Shown here piece after piece: positions 33,669-42,883 of a DNA stretch of 64,000 bases (position 1 is the stretch's first letter; every line of letters starts with the position of its first letter). The notes beneath the pieces are model-generated. The model ran no database searches, was not told the DNA's origin, and saw only the letters and a list, made by a program, of their open reading frames with translations. Origin of the DNA: an uncultured Clostridium sp. (GTDB lineage Bacteria; Bacillota; Clostridia; TANB77; CAG-508); contig USFR01000003.1 of the NCBI GenBank assembly GCA_900553945.1, positions 62,001-126,000 on the forward strand. The letters run 5' to 3'. The position numbers and the translations under genes are program-made.

Positions 33669-35891
33669 ATGTTTGCTTCAATTTTAATTAATACTAATGC
33701 AAAGGAATTGAATAGAGTTTTTGATTATGTGGTTCCAAAGGAGTACGAGAATGTGATTTCTATTGGGGCTAGAGTTTTTGTGCCATTTGGTAAGGGAAAG
33801 AATTTGTCAGAGGGGTATGTGGTAGATTTAATGGATTCTTCTGAATTTGCTAATAAGGAGATTGCGAGTATTGAGGATTCAATTTTAACAGAGGATAATG
33901 TGGAACTTGCTAAATTGATGGCTCAGAAGTATTTTTGCAATGTTGCAGATTGTATTAAATTAATGTTACCTCCAGGTGCTTCAAAAAAAGACTTGGATAA
34001 AAGGGTTAAAGACAAAACGGCTAGATTTGTTTATTTAAATAAAGAAAAAGATGAAATAAGATTTGATATAGATAATAATATTAAGAGTGACAAGCATAAG
34101 AAATTATTGGAGTTTTTGCTTGAAAATGATGGATTTGATGTTACTGATTTGGAGGTTATTACTGATGTTAGTAAGAGAATAATGAAGACATTAGAGAAAA
34201 ATGGTTATATAAAATTTGTTTATGAAAAGGTAAATAGAAATCCGTTTGCTCATAAGAATATTGATAGAGATTCTAAGCTTGAACTTAATGATGAACAACA
34301 ATCGGTTTATGATCAGATTGAGTTTATGATTGAAAATGAGGAGTTTGTTGAGTTTTTATTAAAAGGAATTACTGGTTCAGGAAAGACAGAAGTGTATTTA
34401 CAAGTTATTGAAAAGGCTTTGAGTATGGAAAAAAGAGCGATGGTACTTGTTCCAGAAATTTCTCTTACACCTCAAATTGTTGATAGGTTTTTAGCTAGAT
34501 TTGGTGATTGTGTTGCTGTTTTACATAGTAAATTATCAGATGGTGAGAGGTTTGATGAGTGGAACAAAATAAAAAATGGTGAGGCTAAAATTATAATTGG
34601 CGCTCGTTCAGCTATTTTTGCTCCTATAGAAAATTTAGGGATAATTATTATTGATGAAGAGCATGATAATTCATATAAATCTGATATGACACCACGTTAT
34701 CATGCAAAGGATATTGCAAGATTTATTGCTAAAAAGAATAATATTCCTTTGATTTTAGGAAGTGCTACACCTGATATATGTGATTATTATAAGGCTTTGA
34801 ATCATGATAAGGAGCTTGTTGAACTTACGAAACGAGCTAATAATGCTAGTTTACCTAATATTGAAATTGTTGATATGAGGCAGGAGTTGGCAGTTGGAAA
34901 TAGGTCAATGTTTAGTTTGAAATTGCAAGAAAAATTGGCAGAGAATTTAAAAAATAAAATGCAGACGATTTTATTTATAAATAGAAGAGGCTTTTCAACT
35001 TTTGTTATGTGTAGGGATTGCGGATATGTTGTTAAATGTCCTAATTGTAATATTGCACTAACATATCATAGTTTTGGAAATATGCTTAAATGCCATTATT
35101 GCGGACATGAGCAACCAGTTTTGAAAATATGTCCGGAGTGTGGTAGTTCTAAGATAAAATATTTTGGAACAGGTACTCAAAAGGTTGAAAGTGAGATTTC
35201 AAAGTTGTTTCCAGAAGCGTCTACAATTAGAATGGATATTGATACTGTTAGTAAGAAAAATTCTCATGAAAATATTTTAAATAAATTTAAAAATGAGAAT
35301 ATTGATATTTTAATTGGAACACAGATGATTGTTAAGGGACATCATTTTCCAAATGTTACTTTGGTTGGTGTTATTGCAGCTGATGGTACTCTTAATATTG
35401 GTGATTATCGTGCAGAGGAACGTACATTCCAGACTATTACTCAGGTTGCTGGTAGAGCTGGTAGAGGAGAGCAAAAGGGTGATGTTATTGTTCAGACTTA
35501 TAATCCAGATAATTATGCGATTGTTTGTAGCAAAAATCAGGATTATGAAAAATTTTATGATGGAGAGATCATGCTTAGAAAAAGGTTGAATTATCCGCCT
35601 TTCTGCGATATAATACTTATCAGGGTTAATGGAGAGAACTTGGAAAATGTTAAAAAAGTTTCGGCAAAATTGTATGAAGAATTGTTAAAAGAAAGAAATG
35701 AAAATTTACTGATTTATAAACCTGTTGCTTCACCTATTGATAAAATTCAGAATACATATAGATGGAGAATTATTATTAAAGGAAAGCTTAATAGAAAAGC
35801 AATTTATACGATAAATAGTGCTATAGGAAAATTAAAAAAGGTTAAAGATATTAATATAATTGTTGATACTAATCCAAGTAATATGATGTAG
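33669..35891 (+). CDS. priA: Primosomal replication restart helicase PriA
   Basis: The 740-residue 3'-5' helicase reloads the replisome at stalled forks. It has the N-terminal DNA-binding domain, Walker A GITGSGKT (233-240), DEEH (about 329), and a zinc-binding insert with four CxxC pairs (about 448-495: CRDCG, CPNC, CHYC, CPEC). The helicase end is QVAGRAGRGEQKG. The length is normal. It leads priA-def-fmt; coaBC, which often precedes priA, is absent. Confidence 0.96.
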   Translation: MFASILINTNAKELNRVFDYVVPKEYENVISIGARVFVPFGKGKNLSEGYVVDLMDSSEFANKEIASIEDSILTEDNVELAKLMAQKYFCNVADCIKLMLPPGASKKDLDKRVKDKTARFVYLNKEKDEIRFDIDNNIKSDKHKKLLEFLLENDGFDVTDLEVITDVSKRIMKTLEKNGYIKFVYEKVNRNPFAHKNIDRDSKLELNDEQQSVYDQIEFMIENEEFVEFLLKGITGSGKTEVYLQVIEKALSMEKRAMVLVPEISLTPQIVDRFLARFGDCVAVLHSKLSDGERFDEWNKIKNGEAKIIIGARSAIFAPIENLGIIIIDEEHDNSYKSDMTPRYHAKDIARFIAKKNNIPLILGSATPDICDYYKALNHDKELVELTKRANNASLPNIEIVDMRQELAVGNRSMFSLKLQEKLAENLKNKMQTILFINRRGFSTFVMCRDCGYVVKCPNCNIALTYHSFGNMLKCHYCGHEQPVLKICPECGSSKIKYFGTGTQKVESEISKLFPEASTIRMDIDTVSKKNSHENILNKFKNENIDILIGTQMIVKGHHFPNVTLVGVIAADGTLNIGDYRAEERTFQTITQVAGRAGRGEQKGDVIVQTYNPDNYAIVCSKNQDYEKFYDGEIMLRKRLNYPPFCDIILIRVNGENLENVKKVSAKLYEELLKERNENLLIYKPVASPIDKIQNTYRWRIIIKGKLNRKAIYTINSAIGKLKKVKDINIIVDTNPSNMM

Positions 35892-35908
35892 AAGAGGAGA
35901 GAATTAAT

Positions 35909-36400
35909 ATGGCAATACGTAGTTTAAGATATGAAGGAGACGAAATTTTAAAGAAAAATTCAAGAAAAATTGAAGTAATTGATGATAGAATTAAACAATT
36001 AGCTGAGGATATGTTTGACACTATGCATAAATTTGATGGATTAGGACTTGCTGGCGTTCAAGTTGGAGTTTTGAAAAGAATAATTGTTATTGATTTATAT
36101 GATGATGTATCAAAATTTTGCTTAATCAATCCTGAAATAGTTGAAACTTCAAAAGAAACTGTCGAATTAGAGGAAGGATGTTTGAGCTATCCAAATCAAT
36201 TCGGTAAAGTTGTAAGATTTGCTAAGGTAAAAGTTAAGGCTTTAGATTTAGATGGAAAAAATGTTACACTTGAGGCTGAAGGACTTTTAGCTCAAGCATT
36301 ACAACATGAAATAGATCATTTGAATGGTCAAACATTTAAAGAAAAGATTTTACCAGGAACATTTGAAATTATTACACCTCAAGAAGAGGAGAGAAGATAA
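35909..36400 (+). CDS. def: Peptide deformylase
   Basis: The 163-residue metalloenzyme removes the formyl group from nascent proteins. Motif 1 reads GLGLAGVQVG (44-53), with Gly for the second Ala of the usual GxGxAAxQxG. Motif 2 is EGCLSYP (about 89-95) with the metal-binding Cys, and motif 3 QHEIDHLNG has the two His ligands and catalytic Glu. It lies 17 bases after priA and is paired with fmt. Confidence 0.96.
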   Translation: MAIRSLRYEGDEILKKNSRKIEVIDDRIKQLAEDMFDTMHKFDGLGLAGVQVGVLKRIIVIDLYDDVSKFCLINPEIVETSKETVELEEGCLSYPNQFGKVVRFAKVKVKALDLDGKNVTLEAEGLLAQALQHEIDHLNGQTFKEKILPGTFEIITPQEEERR

Positions 36401-36427
36401 GTATAAAGTTTGAAAGGAGATTTTTTA

Positions 36428-37363
36428 ATGAAGATTGTTTTTATGGGAACTCCTGATTTTGCTAGGGATTCATTAAAGGCTGTTGTTGAGGCTGGACATG
36501 AAGTAGCTCTTGTTGTTACGAATCCTGATAAACCAAAAGGAAGAGGAATGAAGCTTATTCCTTCTGATGTTAAAAAATATGCAATTGAACAAAATTTAGA
36601 GGTCGTTCAACCTGTTAAGGTGAGAAATAATCCGGAGTTTGTTGAACAGTTAAAAGATATTAATCCTGATGTTATTTGCGTTGTAGCTTATGGAAAAATA
36701 ATTCCTAAAGAGATATTAGATATTCCAAGATTGGGATGTATTAATGTTCATGGCTCATTGCTTCCAAAGTATAGAGGTGCTGCTCCAATTCAATGGGCTG
36801 TTTTAAATGGAGATAAGGAAACTGGTATAACTACAATGTTTATGGATGTAGGAATGGATACTGGTGATATGATAAATAAAGAAGTTGTACAGATCGGTGA
36901 TGATGAAACTACTGGTGAACTTTGGGATAGATTATCTATTATTGGTGCTAAATTGCTTGTTAAAACATTGAAAGATTTGGAAAATGGAACATATAAAAGA
37001 GAAAAACAAGGTGATGATTTTACTGTTGCTCCAATGATAAAAAAAGAGATGGCAAAAATTGATTGGGAAAATCAAACGTCTAGTGAAATTAAAAATCTTG
37101 TTAGAGGTTTAAATCCTTTTATGGGTGCATTTTCATTTTTGAATGATAAGAAAATTAAAATTTGGAAAGTTGAAAAATTGAATGATAAACCTGAAAAAGA
37201 GCCTGGAACTGTATTAGTTTCTAATTCTAAAGCTGGATTAGTTATAGCTACAAAGGATGGGGCTGTATCCGTTTTAGAAATTCAAGGTGAAAATTCTAAA
37301 AGAATGGGTATTTCAGATTATTTGAGAGGAAATAAAATTTTAGTTGATGAGAAATTCAAATAA
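36428..37363 (+). CDS. fmt: Methionyl-tRNA formyltransferase
   Basis: The 311-residue enzyme formylates initiator Met-tRNA with 10-formyl-THF. It has FMGTPDFA (5-12) and the catalytic INVHGSLLPKYRGAAPIQWA segment (about 104-123), followed by the C-terminal OB-like domain. AAAGGAG with ATG 36428 defines the start. The formyl donor is supplied through the fhs product encoded at 41157. Confidence 0.96.
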   Translation: MKIVFMGTPDFARDSLKAVVEAGHEVALVVTNPDKPKGRGMKLIPSDVKKYAIEQNLEVVQPVKVRNNPEFVEQLKDINPDVICVVAYGKIIPKEILDIPRLGCINVHGSLLPKYRGAAPIQWAVLNGDKETGITTMFMDVGMDTGDMINKEVVQIGDDETTGELWDRLSIIGAKLLVKTLKDLENGTYKREKQGDDFTVAPMIKKEMAKIDWENQTSSEIKNLVRGLNPFMGAFSFLNDKKIKIWKVEKLNDKPEKEPGTVLVSNSKAGLVIATKDGAVSVLEIQGENSKRMGISDYLRGNKILVDEKFK

Positions 37364-37366
37364 TAG

Positions 37367-37395
37367 TTGTAAAAAATTTGCTTAATTGATATACT
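37367..37395 (+). promoter_or_regulatory. Promoter of the Asp23-nusB-xse operon
   Basis: TTGTAA (37367-37372) and TATACT (37390-37395) have a 17-bp spacer. Confidence 0.55.
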
Positions 37396-37421
37396 ATTAA
37401 AAGATTAAGGAGGATTTGCAA

Positions 37422-37802
37422 ATGGATGAAGAAAAGGATTTAACAGAGGTTAATGTTGAAAATTCTGATGGAGAAGGAATTCGTATTGCAAATGATGTAA
37501 TTGCAGCAATTGCAAATAAGTCAGCTTCAGAAGTTCCAGGAGTTTTTAGTATGTCTGGAGGAATTTCAGATGTTTTCGGAAAGAAAATGTCAAAAGGAAT
37601 TAAAGTTGATGCTGATGAGAAAAATACTAAAATAGATGTAAACATCATAGTTGAGTATGGTGTTAGAATTCCAGATATAGCATTTGAGATTCAAAATCGT
37701 GTAAAAAAGGCTGTTGAGTCAATGACTGGACTTGTTGTAACTGAGGTTAATGTGCATGTTCAAGGAGTTAATTTGCCTGAGGAAGAAAATAATGAAAATT
37801 AA
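37422..37802 (+). CDS. Asp23/Gls24 family envelope protein
   Basis: The 126-residue protein has the Asp23 core: IRIANDVIAAIANKSASEVPG, VDVNIIVEYGVRIPDIAFEIQ-like segment, and MTGLVVTEVNVHVQGV at the end. In S. aureus Asp23 coats the inner face of the membrane through AmaP and affects cell-wall stress. AGGAGG is 7 bases before ATG 37422. It starts the Asp23-AmaP-DUF2273-nusB-xseA-xseB run. Confidence 0.92.
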   Translation: MDEEKDLTEVNVENSDGEGIRIANDVIAAIANKSASEVPGVFSMSGGISDVFGKKMSKGIKVDADEKNTKIDVNIIVEYGVRIPDIAFEIQNRVKKAVESMTGLVVTEVNVHVQGVNLPEEENNEN

Positions 37803-37825
37803 TTTTACAGAAGAGGAGAGTAAAA

Positions 37826-38368
37826 ATGAAATTAGTTGATAGATTTAGTATGATTGTTTTTTCAATTATTGTATTTATATTATCTGGATTCACAATATTG
37901 GTTAGCACAAATATTATAGATGTAGATATATTTAATAGTATGTTTGATTTGTTATCAGAAAATATTGTTCTTACAGTTTGTGTATGTATTTTATTATGTT
38001 TATGGTCAGTTTCAAATATTTTTTTTAGAAATGGTTCTAAAAATGAAAATGCCAATGGAGTTTTACTAGAAAATGCAAATGGTTCATTATTGATAACAAG
38101 AGAATCTATTTCTAATCTAGTTGAATCAGTTTTGAAAAAGAATGATGAAATAAAAGAGGCTAGTGTAAAAATTGAATTTGATGCGGATAAAGATGTTATT
38201 ATAAATATTGTTGCTATTATTAAGGATAATGCAATAATTAAGGAAACATCTTCAAAATTGCAGGAAAACATTAAACTTGCAATTAAAAGGGCAACAGATT
38301 TAGAAGTAAGTAATGTTAATATTAAGATAAAAAATGTTGAGCAAGAGAAGAAAGTAACACCACAATAA
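37826..38368 (+). CDS. amaP: AmaP-like membrane anchor for Asp23
   Basis: The 180-residue protein has two membrane helices (about 8-30 and 48-68). A cytoplasmic Asp23-like domain (about 90-175, ISNLVESVLKKNDEIKEASV) follows. AmaP anchors Asp23 to the membrane in staphylococci, and this gene directly follows the Asp23 gene. AGGAG precedes ATG. Confidence 0.85.
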   Translation: MKLVDRFSMIVFSIIVFILSGFTILVSTNIIDVDIFNSMFDLLSENIVLTVCVCILLCLWSVSNIFFRNGSKNENANGVLLENANGSLLITRESISNLVESVLKKNDEIKEASVKIEFDADKDVIINIVAIIKDNAIIKETSSKLQENIKLAIKRATDLEVSNVNIKIKNVEQEKKVTPQ

Positions 38369-38381
38369 AGGAGAGATTTCT

Positions 38382-38585
38382 ATGGAAAAATTTCTACAAT
38401 TTGTAATTGATAATAAGTATCCAATTATAGGATTTATTGTAGCGATAGTTTTAATTGCTACTGGATTATATAAATTAATAATTCCTATAGCTTTAATAAT
38501 TTTGGGAATATATGGTGGAATATATTTCCAAAAGAATAAAGAAGAAGTAAAAGAAAAAATTAAAAATTTTATTGATAAATTATAA
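38382..38585 (+). CDS. DUF2273-type small membrane protein
   Basis: The 67-residue protein has two closely spaced hydrophobic helices (about 13-30 and 33-49) and a charged C-terminus (KNKEEVKEKIKNFIDKL). DUF2273 proteins accompany Asp23 and AmaP in many Firmicutes; the assignment rests on size, topology and place in the operon. AAAGGAG precedes ATG. Confidence 0.8.
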   Translation: MEKFLQFVIDNKYPIIGFIVAIVLIATGLYKLIIPIALIILGIYGGIYFQKNKEEVKEKIKNFIDKL

Positions 38586-38597
38586 AAGGAGTAAGAG

Positions 38598-38993
38598 ATG
38601 AACAGGTCGTCAATGAGAGAACTTGCTTTTAAGGCAATGTATGGAATGGAAATTCAAAAGGAATATACAAAAGAGCAATTAGAGTTATTTTTAGAGGATA
38701 ATGAAATAACTGATGAGGTTGCTGTAGAGTACATAACTTCTGTTTATGAAGGAATAGAAAAAAATAAAGAAGAGATATTGGATTTAATTTCAAAGAATTT
38801 AAAAAGAGATTGGACTATTGATAGAATTTCAAAAGTTAATTTGGCTATTTTAAAAATTGCTATTTATGAAATTAAATTTAATGAATTACCATTTAAAGTT
38901 GTAATCAATGAAGCTGTTGAACTTGCAAAAAAATATGGAGATGAGGCTGCTCCTCTTTTTGTAAATGGTGTTCTTGCTAGTATAGTAAATTAG
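38598..38993 (+). CDS. nusB: Transcription antitermination factor NusB
   Basis: The 131-residue all-helical protein fits NusB: MRELAFKAMYGMEIQ at the start, RDWTIDRISKVNLAILKIAIYEI and ELPFKVVINEAVELAKKYG in the C-terminal half. NusB with NusE/S10 promotes rRNA antitermination. Its position between the Asp23 group and xseA is standard for Clostridia. Confidence 0.94.
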   Translation: MNRSSMRELAFKAMYGMEIQKEYTKEQLELFLEDNEITDEVAVEYITSVYEGIEKNKEEILDLISKNLKRDWTIDRISKVNLAILKIAIYEIKFNELPFKVVINEAVELAKKYGDEAAPLFVNGVLASIVN

Positions 38994-39049
38994 AAATTAA
39001 AAGATTATATTTGAAAAAGGCCTACTTTTTTGAATATAATTTTTTTGTA

Positions 39050-39186
39050 TAATGGAAAGTTCTTCGAAATTTCTATTACATAAAAATAACAATATATAGA
39101 AATTTGCATTGCAAATTTCGTGTGCGAACAAAGATGCAAAAATGTTATAATCAGCATAGATGTTATTAATGTCCGCTTTTGTTCTA
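39050..39186 (+). repeat. Family B intergenic repeat, well-preserved copy upstream of xseA
   Basis: It contains GGAAAGTTCTTCGAAATTTC, TATTACATAAAAATAACAAT, the hairpin GAAATTTGC/GCAAATTTC, GTGCGAACAAAGATGC, ATGTTATAATCAG and a terminal TGTCCGCTTTTGTTCTA. It is co-oriented with xseA, whose ATG is 34 bases downstream. TGTTATAAT matches an extended -10, so the element may provide a promoter within the operon. Confidence 0.8.
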
Positions 39187-39219
39187 TATTTAAATACTAG
39201 TGAAGAAGGGTATGTAGTT

Positions 39220-40407
39220 ATGAAAATTGAGCCAATATCAGTTTCAGATTTGAATAAATATATGAAAGATAAAGTAGCGAGTGATGAGTATTTAAAAAGT
39301 GTCTTTGTTAGAGGTGAAATATCTAATTTTAAGCATCATTATACTGGTCATATGTATTTTACTCTTAAAGATGAAAATTCATTAATAAAGTGTATTATGT
39401 TTAAATCATCAACACTTACATTAAATTTTGTTCCAAAGGATGGGATGAAGGTTAATGTTCTAGGAAGTGTAGCTGTTTTTGAAAGAGATGGTGTTTACCA
39501 GATTTATTGCAAAGCTATGCAACAAGATGGTGTGGGGGATTTGTATGCTAAGTTTAAAGAGTTAAAAGATAAACTAGAAAAAGAAGGACTTTTTGATGAG
39601 GCACATAAAAAAAGAATTCCAATGATGCCTAAAGTTATTGGTGTTCTAACTTCTAATACAGGTGCAGTTATTAAAGACATAATAAATGTTTCAACTAGAA
39701 GAAATCCTAATTGTTATATTAGATTGTATCCAGTGCCAGTTCAAGGACCTGGAGCTGCGGAGAAAATCGCAGATGCTATTAGAGTAATGAATGAGAAGAA
39801 ATTAGCAGACGTTCTTATTGTTGCAAGAGGTGGTGGATCACTTGAAGATTTGTGGCCTTTTAATGAAGAGATTGTTGCAAGAGCAATATATGATTCGGAA
39901 CTTCCTATAATTTCGGCAGTTGGACATGAAACAGATTTTACAATTGCGGACTTTGTGGCTGACTTGAGAGCTCCAACGCCTTCTGCTGCAGCTGAATTAG
40001 CTGTTACTGATATATTTGATTTAACAGATAGAATAGGTTTATATAAAAATAGATTACAAATTTTGCTTAGAAAAAAAGTTGAAATATTAAGAATTAGATA
40101 TGAAAAATGTATGAAGTCTAGAGTTTTTAAAGAGCCTTCATATATGTTACAAGATAAGTATTTAAGAATTGATTCTATGGTAAAAGATTTAGAAAAGATT
40201 ATAACTTCAAAAATGAAGGATTATAAATTAAAAACGGTTGAAAAAATAACTAAGCTTGATGCAATGAGTCCACTTAAAACATTGGCTAGAGGTTATAGTG
40301 TTGTTGAAGAAGACGGAAAACTTGTTAAATCTGTAAAAGATGTTAAAAAAGATGATATAGTAAATATTAGATTGAGTGATGGAAAAGTTGATGCTAAAAT
40401 AGTGTAG
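39220..40407 (+). CDS. xseA: Exodeoxyribonuclease VII large subunit
   Basis: The 395-residue protein has an N-terminal OB fold (VFVRGEISNFKHHYTGHMYF), the catalytic domain (VIGVLTSNTGAVIKDI, ARGGGSLEDLWPFNEE, SAVGHETDFTIADFVADLRAPTPS in parts) and a C-terminal helical region. With XseB it degrades single-stranded DNA. I chose ATG 39220, with GAAGGG about 9 bases upstream. The frame is open from 39160, but that extension is partly family B repeat sequence and is unlike the family N-terminus. Confidence 0.94.
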   Translation: MKIEPISVSDLNKYMKDKVASDEYLKSVFVRGEISNFKHHYTGHMYFTLKDENSLIKCIMFKSSTLTLNFVPKDGMKVNVLGSVAVFERDGVYQIYCKAMQQDGVGDLYAKFKELKDKLEKEGLFDEAHKKRIPMMPKVIGVLTSNTGAVIKDIINVSTRRNPNCYIRLYPVPVQGPGAAEKIADAIRVMNEKKLADVLIVARGGGSLEDLWPFNEEIVARAIYDSELPIISAVGHETDFTIADFVADLRAPTPSAAAELAVTDIFDLTDRIGLYKNRLQILLRKKVEILRIRYEKCMKSRVFKEPSYMLQDKYLRIDSMVKDLEKIITSKMKDYKLKTVEKITKLDAMSPLKTLARGYSVVEEDGKLVKSVKDVKKDDIVNIRLSDGKVDAKIV

Positions 40408-40432
40408 AGTAAATTAGAAGGGGAAATATACA

Positions 40433-40660
40433 ATGAAAGATAAAAAAGATTTTGAACAAATGTTAGATGATTTAGAGGAGATTGTACAATCTTTAGAAAA
40501 AGATGATTTAAAATTAGATGAGTCTATTGCTAAGTTTGAAGAAGGAATGAAGATTGCAAAAGAATGCAATAAGGAAATAGAGGAAGCTGAAAAGAAAATT
40601 ACTATTTTAATTAATGAAAATGGAGAAATTAAAGAGGAAGATTTCAAAAGAGAAGATTAA
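40433..40660 (+). CDS. xseB: Exodeoxyribonuclease VII small subunit
   Basis: The 75-residue helical protein has the XseB pattern FEQMLDDLEEIVQSLEKDDL followed by LDESIAKFEEGMKIAKECN. It binds XseA to form the nuclease. It lies 25 bases after xseA. Confidence 0.94.
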   Translation: MKDKKDFEQMLDDLEEIVQSLEKDDLKLDESIAKFEEGMKIAKECNKEIEEAEKKITILINENGEIKEEDFKRED

Positions 40661-40677
40661 TAAAATATAGGAGAATA

Positions 40678-41121
40678 ATGATGAGTGATTTTTTAGAAAA
40701 TAAATTTTTAATTGTTCCATTTATAGTGTGGTGTTGTATTCAATTATTTAAATTTATTACAGATTTAGTTATAAATAGAAAGCCAAATTTTAAAAGATTA
40801 TTTGGTGCAGGTGGAATGCCAAGTTCTCATTCTGCAGTTGTTGCCACATTAACTACTTTAGTTGGAAAGGAATATGGATTGGGTAGTGCAATTTTTGCAG
40901 TTTCTTTTGTATTTTCTTTGATTGTTATGTATGATGCTGCGGGAGTTAGAAGAGCTGCTGGTAAACAAGCTACTTTATTAAATAAATTAGTTGAAAACTA
41001 CCCAAACTCAAATGTAATTGTAACTGAAAAATTGGTTGAAGTATTAGGTCATACACCTTTTCAAGTTTTGGTTGGTGCAGTCATTGGAATATTAGTTGGA
41101 ACGTTATATGGTATTTTTTAA
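40678..41121 (+). CDS. Divergent PAP2 (DUF212) family membrane protein
   Basis: The 147-residue membrane protein contains GAGGMPSSHSAVVATL (about 43-58) and AAGVRRAAGKQATLLN, the hallmark of DUF212. PAP2 relatives are lipid phosphatases, but the substrate is unknown here. It lies 17 bases after xseB, so it is probably in the same operon. ATG 40678 or 40681 may serve as start. Confidence 0.87.
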   Translation: MMSDFLENKFLIVPFIVWCCIQLFKFITDLVINRKPNFKRLFGAGGMPSSHSAVVATLTTLVGKEYGLGSAIFAVSFVFSLIVMYDAAGVRRAAGKQATLLNKLVENYPNSNVIVTEKLVEVLGHTPFQVLVGAVIGILVGTLYGIF

Positions 41122-41156
41122 TTGATACAAGATATGAATGAAAGGAATGTGAGAAT

Positions 41157-42818
41157 ATGAATGATATTGAAATTGCAAGAAGTGTAACACCTAGAAAGAT
41201 TATAGATATTGTTGAGAAATTAGAGATTTCTGATGAATATATTGAACAATATGGAAAGTATAAGGCTAAGATTTCAAATAAGGTTATGAGTGATTTAAAT
41301 GAAAGGAAGAATGCTAAATTAGTTTTAGTTACAGCAATTAATCCTACACCTTTAGGGGAAGGAAAAACAACTATATCTATAGGTTTAGCTGATGCATTAA
41401 ATAAACTTGATAAAAAAGCTGTACTTGCACTTAGAGAGCCATCTTTAGGACCTGTTTTCGGAATAAAAGGTGGAGCTACAGGTGGAGGATATGCACAAGT
41501 TATTCCTATGGAAGATATTAACCTTCATTTCACAGGTGATATTCATGCAATTACTTCTGCAAATAATTTGTTATCTGCAATGATCGATAATCATTTATAT
41601 TTTGGTAATAAATTAAATATAAAGACTGTTACATGGAAAAGATGTGTTGACTTAAATGATAGAGCTTTAAGAAAAGTTAAAGTTGGTCTTTCTGAAGAAA
41701 AGAGAATGGTGCCAAGAGAAGATGGCTTTGATATAAGTGTTGCTTCAGAAATTATGGCGATTTTCTGTTTAGCAAAAGATTTAGATGATTTAAAAAGAAG
41801 ACTTGGAAATATAATTATAGGATATAACTATGATGATGAACCTGTTTTTGCTAGTGATTTAAAGGCTGAAGGTGCGATGACAGTTTTACTTAAAGATGCG
41901 TTTAATCCTAATTTAGTTCAAACTTTAGAAGGAAATCCTGCTATTATTCATGGTGGACCTTTTGCAAATATTGCACATGGATGCAATAGTGTTGTTGCAA
42001 CTAAAATGGCAATGAAATTAGGAGATTATGTTGTTACAGAAGCTGGTTTTGGAGCTGATTTAGGAGCTGAGAAATTCTTTGATATAAAATGTAGAAAATC
42101 AGGATTAACACCAAATTGTGTTGTTTGTGTTGCTACTATTAAAGCTTTGAAATATCATGGTGGACAAGATGTTAAAGATGTTGCAAATGAAAATTTAGAG
42201 TGTTTAGATAATGGAATTGAAAATTTATTAAAGCATGTTGATAATATTAAAAATAAATTTAAATTGCCTGTTGTTGTAGCAATTAATAGATATAATCAAG
42301 ATACAGAAAATGAAATTTCTTTATTACAACAAAGATTAAATGAGGCTGGAGTTAAGATGAGTTTAGCTGAGGTATGGGCTAAAGGTTCTGAAGGTGCAAT
42401 TGATTTAGCAAATAAAGTTATTGAAGAAGCAGAAGAAAAAAATGATTTTGAATTTATGTATTCTTTAAATGAAACGATTGAGCAAAAAATCAGAGATGTT
42501 GCACAAAAAATATATGGAGCTCAAGATGTTGAGTTTTCTGATGAAGCAAAAGCTGAGATTGCTAGAATTGAAAAGCTAGGTTATTCAAATTATCCAGTTT
42601 GTATTGCTAAAACTCAATATTCTTTCTCAGATGATGCTAAAAACTTGCAATGCAAAGAACCATTTAATATTCATGTTAGAGAGATTAATTTGAAAAATGG
42701 GGCTGAATTTATTGTAGCTATTACTGGAAAAATATTTACAATGCCTGGACTTCCAGAAGTTCCATCTGCTGAAAAAATTGGTCTTGATGATTATGAGAAT
42801 ATTGTTGGATTATTTTAA
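41157..42818 (+). CDS. fhs: Formate-tetrahydrofolate ligase
   Basis: The 553-residue enzyme makes 10-formyl-THF from formate, THF and ATP. It has the nucleotide-binding TPLGEGKTT (about 64-72), REPSLGPVFGIKGGATGGGY in the substrate region, EAGFGADLGAEKF and the C-terminal GKIFTMPGLPEVP. It is typical of Clostridia that ferment amino acids or purines or use the Wood-Ljungdahl methyl branch, though one gene does not prove a pathway. No THF riboswitch was seen upstream. Confidence 0.96.
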   Translation: MNDIEIARSVTPRKIIDIVEKLEISDEYIEQYGKYKAKISNKVMSDLNERKNAKLVLVTAINPTPLGEGKTTISIGLADALNKLDKKAVLALREPSLGPVFGIKGGATGGGYAQVIPMEDINLHFTGDIHAITSANNLLSAMIDNHLYFGNKLNIKTVTWKRCVDLNDRALRKVKVGLSEEKRMVPREDGFDISVASEIMAIFCLAKDLDDLKRRLGNIIIGYNYDDEPVFASDLKAEGAMTVLLKDAFNPNLVQTLEGNPAIIHGGPFANIAHGCNSVVATKMAMKLGDYVVTEAGFGADLGAEKFFDIKCRKSGLTPNCVVCVATIKALKYHGGQDVKDVANENLECLDNGIENLLKHVDNIKNKFKLPVVVAINRYNQDTENEISLLQQRLNEAGVKMSLAEVWAKGSEGAIDLANKVIEEAEEKNDFEFMYSLNETIEQKIRDVAQKIYGAQDVEFSDEAKAEIARIEKLGYSNYPVCIAKTQYSFSDDAKNLQCKEPFNIHVREINLKNGAEFIVAITGKIFTMPGLPEVPSAEKIGLDDYENIVGLF

Positions 42819-42883
42819 AAATTATATAAAAAATAGGAATAAACAAATTTTCTTGAGTAATACTATATGTAGGAGATTATGGT

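Noticed and set aside
39160..39219. Longer N-terminus for XseA
   Set aside because: The extension is partly family B repeat and does not resemble the XseA N-terminus; 39220 has a better RBS.
41122..41156. THF riboswitch ahead of fhs
   Set aside because: The gap is only 35 bases and holds just the RBS.
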